From JACCWP01 sp963801045 (GTDB taxonomy: Bacteria; Actinomycetota; Actinomycetes; Propionibacteriales; Nocardioidaceae): a stretch of DNA of 64,000 bases. The notes below the pieces were generated by a model. The model saw only the letters and a program-made list of their open reading frames with translations. It made no database searches and was not told the origin of the DNA. Where the stretch lies: contig CAWDDC010000004.1 of the NCBI GenBank assembly GCA_963801045.1, positions 310,001-374,000 on the forward strand, read 5' to 3'. Positions 61,859-64,000 of the stretch are shown in pieces. The translations under genes were made by a program, and so were the position numbers. How positions within the stretch are numbered: the first letter of the stretch is position 1; each line of letters begins with the position of its first letter.

Positions 61859-62467
61859 ATGGCCCGCTACACCGGACCCATGACGAAGAAGTCGCGCCGA
61901 CTCGGGGTCGACCTCGTCGGTGGAGACCAGGCATTCGAGCGTCGCCCCTACCCGCCCGGCCAGCACGGTCGCGGACGGGTCAAGGAGAGCGAGTACCGAC
62001 TGCAGCTGCAGGAGAAGCAGAAGGCCCGCTTCACCTACGGCGTGATGGAGAAGCAGTTCCACAACTACTACGACGAGGCCAGCCGTCGTCCCGGCAAGAC
62101 CGGTGACAACCTGCTGCAGCTGCTCGAGGGCCGGCTGGACAACGTGGTCTACCGCGCCGGCTTCGCCCGTACGCGCCGCCACGCCCGCCAGCTGGTCGTG
62201 CACGGCCACTTCGTCGTCAACGGCCGCAAGGTCGACATCCCCTCCTACCAGGTCAGCGAGCACGACGTCATCGACGTACGGCCGAAGTCCGTCGAGTCGA
62301 CGCCGTTCATCATCGCCCGCGAGACCCAGGGTGAGCGCGTGGTGCCGGCCTGGCTCGAGGTCCTGCCCAACAAGATGCGCGTGCTCGTGCACCAGCTCCC
62401 GGTCCGGCAGCAGATCGACGTGCCGGTCCAGGAGCAGCTGATCGTGGAGTTCTACTCCAAGAAGTGA
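61859..62467 (+). CDS. rpsD: 30S ribosomal protein S4
   Basis: A 202-residue S4 from the ATG at 61859 behind AAGGAGACC. RPYPPGQHGRGRVKESEYRL, LLQLLEGRLDNVVYRAGFAR and ARQLVVHGHFVVNGRKVDIP (the S4 RNA-binding domain) are present. There are no zinc cysteines in the N-domain. S4 starts 16S rRNA assembly and is the operon repressor in other bacteria. Confidence 0.98.
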   Translation: MARYTGPMTKKSRRLGVDLVGGDQAFERRPYPPGQHGRGRVKESEYRLQLQEKQKARFTYGVMEKQFHNYYDEASRRPGKTGDNLLQLLEGRLDNVVYRAGFARTRRHARQLVVHGHFVVNGRKVDIPSYQVSEHDVIDVRPKSVESTPFIIARETQGERVVPAWLEVLPNKMRVLVHQLPVRQQIDVPVQEQLIVEFYSKK

Positions 62468-62542
62468 CCCACCCCGGACCGGTCCCGACCGGTCCAACGA
62501 CCCGCGCCGTCATATAGCGGTCGGTGCGGAAAGGAACACATC

Positions 62543-63556
62543 GTGCTCATCGCCCAGCGTCCCAGCCTGTCCGAGGAAGTCGTCGGCGACCACCGCTCGC
62601 GCTTCGCCATCGAGCCGCTCGAGCCCGGTTTCGGCTACACCCTCGGCAACTCCCTGCGCCGTACCCTGCTGTCGTCCATCCCCGGCGCCTCCGTCACCTC
62701 GATCAAGATCGACGGTGTCCTGCACGAGTTCTCGACGGTCGAGGGCGTCAAGGAGGACGTCACCGAGATCATCCTCAACCTCAAGGAGCTCGTGGTCTCG
62801 TCGGAGCACGACGAGCCCGTGACCATGTACCTGCGCAAGCAGGGACCCGGCGACGTCACCGCCGCTGACATCGCCCCACCCGCCGGCGTCGAGGTGCACA
62901 ACCCCGAGCTGCACCTCGCCACGCTCAACGACAAGGGCCGGATCGAGCTCGAGCTGGTCGTCGAGCGCGGGCGTGGCTACGTGTCCTCCGCGCAGAACAA
63001 CCTCGGCGACGGTGAGATCGGCCGGCTCCCGGTCGACTCGATCTACTCGCCGGTGCTCAAGGTGACGTACAAGGTCGAGGCCACCCGGGTCGAGCAGCGC
63101 ACCGACTTCGACCGGCTGGTCATCGACGTCGAGACCAAGCCGTCGATGAAGCCGCGGGACGCGATCGCCAGCGCCGGCAAGACACTGGTCGAGCTGTTCG
63201 GGCTGGCCCGTGAGCTCAACGTCGAGGCCGAGGGCATCGACATCGGCCCGTCGCCGGTCGACGAGCAGCTCGCCGCCGACCTGGCACTGCCGGTCGAGGA
63301 GCTCAACCTCACCGTGCGGTCCTACAACTGCCTCAAGCGCGAGGGCATCCACACCGTGGGTGAGCTGATCTCGCGCAGCGAGCAGGACCTGCTCGACATC
63401 CGCAACTTCGGCGCGAAGTCGATCGACGAGGTCAAGGCCAAGCTGGTCGAGATGGGTCTGGCGCTCAAGGACAGCGCGCCCGGCTTCGACCCGCAGGCGG
63501 CGCTCGAGGCGTACGGCGACGACGACCAGTCCTTCGTCGAAGACGAGCAGTACTGA
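62543..63556 (+). CDS. rpoA: DNA-directed RNA polymerase subunit alpha
   Basis: A 337-residue alpha subunit from the GTG at 62543 behind GGAAAGGAAC. The N-domain has FAIEPLEPGFGYTLGNSLRR with TLLSSIPGASVTSIKIDGVL. The C-domain has LNLTVRSYNCLKREGIHTVG, ELISRSEQDLLDIRNFGAKS and IDEVKAKLVEMGLAL, which binds UP elements and activators. An acidic tail follows. It assembles with rpoB and rpoC. Confidence 0.98.
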   Translation: MLIAQRPSLSEEVVGDHRSRFAIEPLEPGFGYTLGNSLRRTLLSSIPGASVTSIKIDGVLHEFSTVEGVKEDVTEIILNLKELVVSSEHDEPVTMYLRKQGPGDVTAADIAPPAGVEVHNPELHLATLNDKGRIELELVVERGRGYVSSAQNNLGDGEIGRLPVDSIYSPVLKVTYKVEATRVEQRTDFDRLVIDVETKPSMKPRDAIASAGKTLVELFGLARELNVEAEGIDIGPSPVDEQLAADLALPVEELNLTVRSYNCLKREGIHTVGELISRSEQDLLDIRNFGAKSIDEVKAKLVEMGLALKDSAPGFDPQAALEAYGDDDQSFVEDEQY

Positions 63557-63592
63557 TCCCGCACCGAGAAACCCGATCGAGGAGACTGACCG

Positions 63593-64000
63593 ATGCCCAC
63601 GCCCACCAAGGGACCACGGCTGGGTGGCAGCCCCGCGCACCAGCGGATGATCCTCGCCAACCTCGCGACGAACCTGTTCGAGTACGGCAAGATCACCACG
63701 ACCGAGGCCAAGGCGCGGCGGCTGCGGCCCTACGCCGAGCGGCTGATCAGCAAGGCGCGGCGTGACGACCTGCACGCGCGCCGGCAGGTGCTGTCGGTGA
63801 TCCGGGACAAGAGCGTCGTGCACACGCTGTTCACCGAGATCGCGCCGCGCTACACCACCCGGCCCGGTGGCTACACCCGGATCACCAAGGTCGGGCCGCG
63901 CAAGGGCGACAACGCGCCGATGGCAGTGATCGAGCTGGTCGAGGCCAAGGAGTTCGCGACCCGCTCGTCCACCGCCGCGACCGCGTCGAGCGAGCCCGCT
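63593..64000 (+). CDS. rplQ: 50S ribosomal protein L17 (partial, runs off the window)
   Basis: 136 codons are present from the ATG at 63593 behind GAGGAGACTGACCG, and the stop lies beyond the window. PRLGGSPAHQRMILANLATN, LFEYGKITTTEAKARRLRPY and GGYTRITKVGPRKGDNAPMA are signatures. The sequence continues past the conserved core (ELVEAKEFATRSSTAATA), indicating an Ala/Thr-rich C-terminal extension as in other actinobacteria. Confidence 0.97.
   Translation, partial: MPTPTKGPRLGGSPAHQRMILANLATNLFEYGKITTTEAKARRLRPYAERLISKARRDDLHARRQVLSVIRDKSVVHTLFTEIAPRYTTRPGGYTRITKVGPRKGDNAPMAVIELVEAKEFATRSSTAATASSEPA

Overview
The window is a 64-kb piece of a very GC-rich actinobacterial chromosome. The basis is strong G/C bias at third codon positions, frequent GTG starts and one TTG start, a complete mce operon, a HadA/HadB dehydratase pair, a mycothiol-type maleylpyruvate isomerase, and gene order matching the actinobacterial rpmG-had-trnW-secE-nusG and str/S10/spc/alpha clusters. 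A relative of Nocardioidaceae is plausible, but the genus is inference. I see no phage, insertion sequence, integrase, CRISPR array or rRNA gene.

Layout. 1-5,124: end of a peptidoglycan-binding protein, a small envelope/coiled-coil cluster, then an M20 amidohydrolase and an AbgT-type transporter. 5,171-6,484: a hypothetical gene and yajQ on the minus strand. 6,567-9,129: tRNA-Tyr, tRNA-Thr and tRNA-Met, rpmG, a hadA-like gene, hadB and murB. 9,269-11,995: adenosine deaminase, a HIT protein and an aspartate aminotransferase on the minus strand. 12,120-17,398: tRNA-Trp, secE, nusG, rplK, rplA, an LppX/LprG-type lipoprotein, and rplJ-rplL with an L10 leader. 17,615-28,776: a complete mce operon (ATPase, two YrbE permeases, six Mce proteins, two Mce-associated proteins). 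29,065-36,513: rpoB and rpoC. 36,621-40,231: a NUDIX plus MazG-like protein, a HAD phosphatase, a hydroxyacid-oxoacid transhydrogenase-like enzyme and a maleylpyruvate isomerase family protein. 40,432-44,730: the str operon rpsL-rpsG-fusA-tuf. 45,272-64,000: the S10, spc and alpha clusters through rplQ, which is cut by the window end. A GNAT gene and a membrane PAS/SpoIIE phosphatase lie between map and infA.

How it works together. Most of the window is the transcription and translation core: RNA polymerase alpha, beta and beta', elongation factors G and Tu, IF-1, SecE/SecY, NusG and about thirty ribosomal proteins. Envelope and lipid functions are inserted among these: HadAB (acyl dehydration), MurB (peptidoglycan precursor), an LppX-like lipoprotein and the Mce importer. 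In mycobacteria the Mce ATPase gene mkl lies alone between rplL and rpoB. Here a full mce operon occupies that place.

Quality caveat. About twenty-five single-base frame breaks interrupt otherwise recognisable genes between 3 and 44 kb, including essential ones such as tuf and rplJ. None is seen in rpoBC, fusA or the last 19 kb. Most are one extra base in a short C or G run, so I treat them as probable sequence errors and give full-length gene extents.

Non-coding highlights are a dispersed palindromic repeat family with an invariant 28-nt loop (three loci, one of them tandem), a 23-nt motif shared by the rpsL and rpsJ leaders, a structured rpsM leader, and three genes whose -10 hexamer sits exactly 6 nt before the start codon, as expected for leaderless mRNAs.
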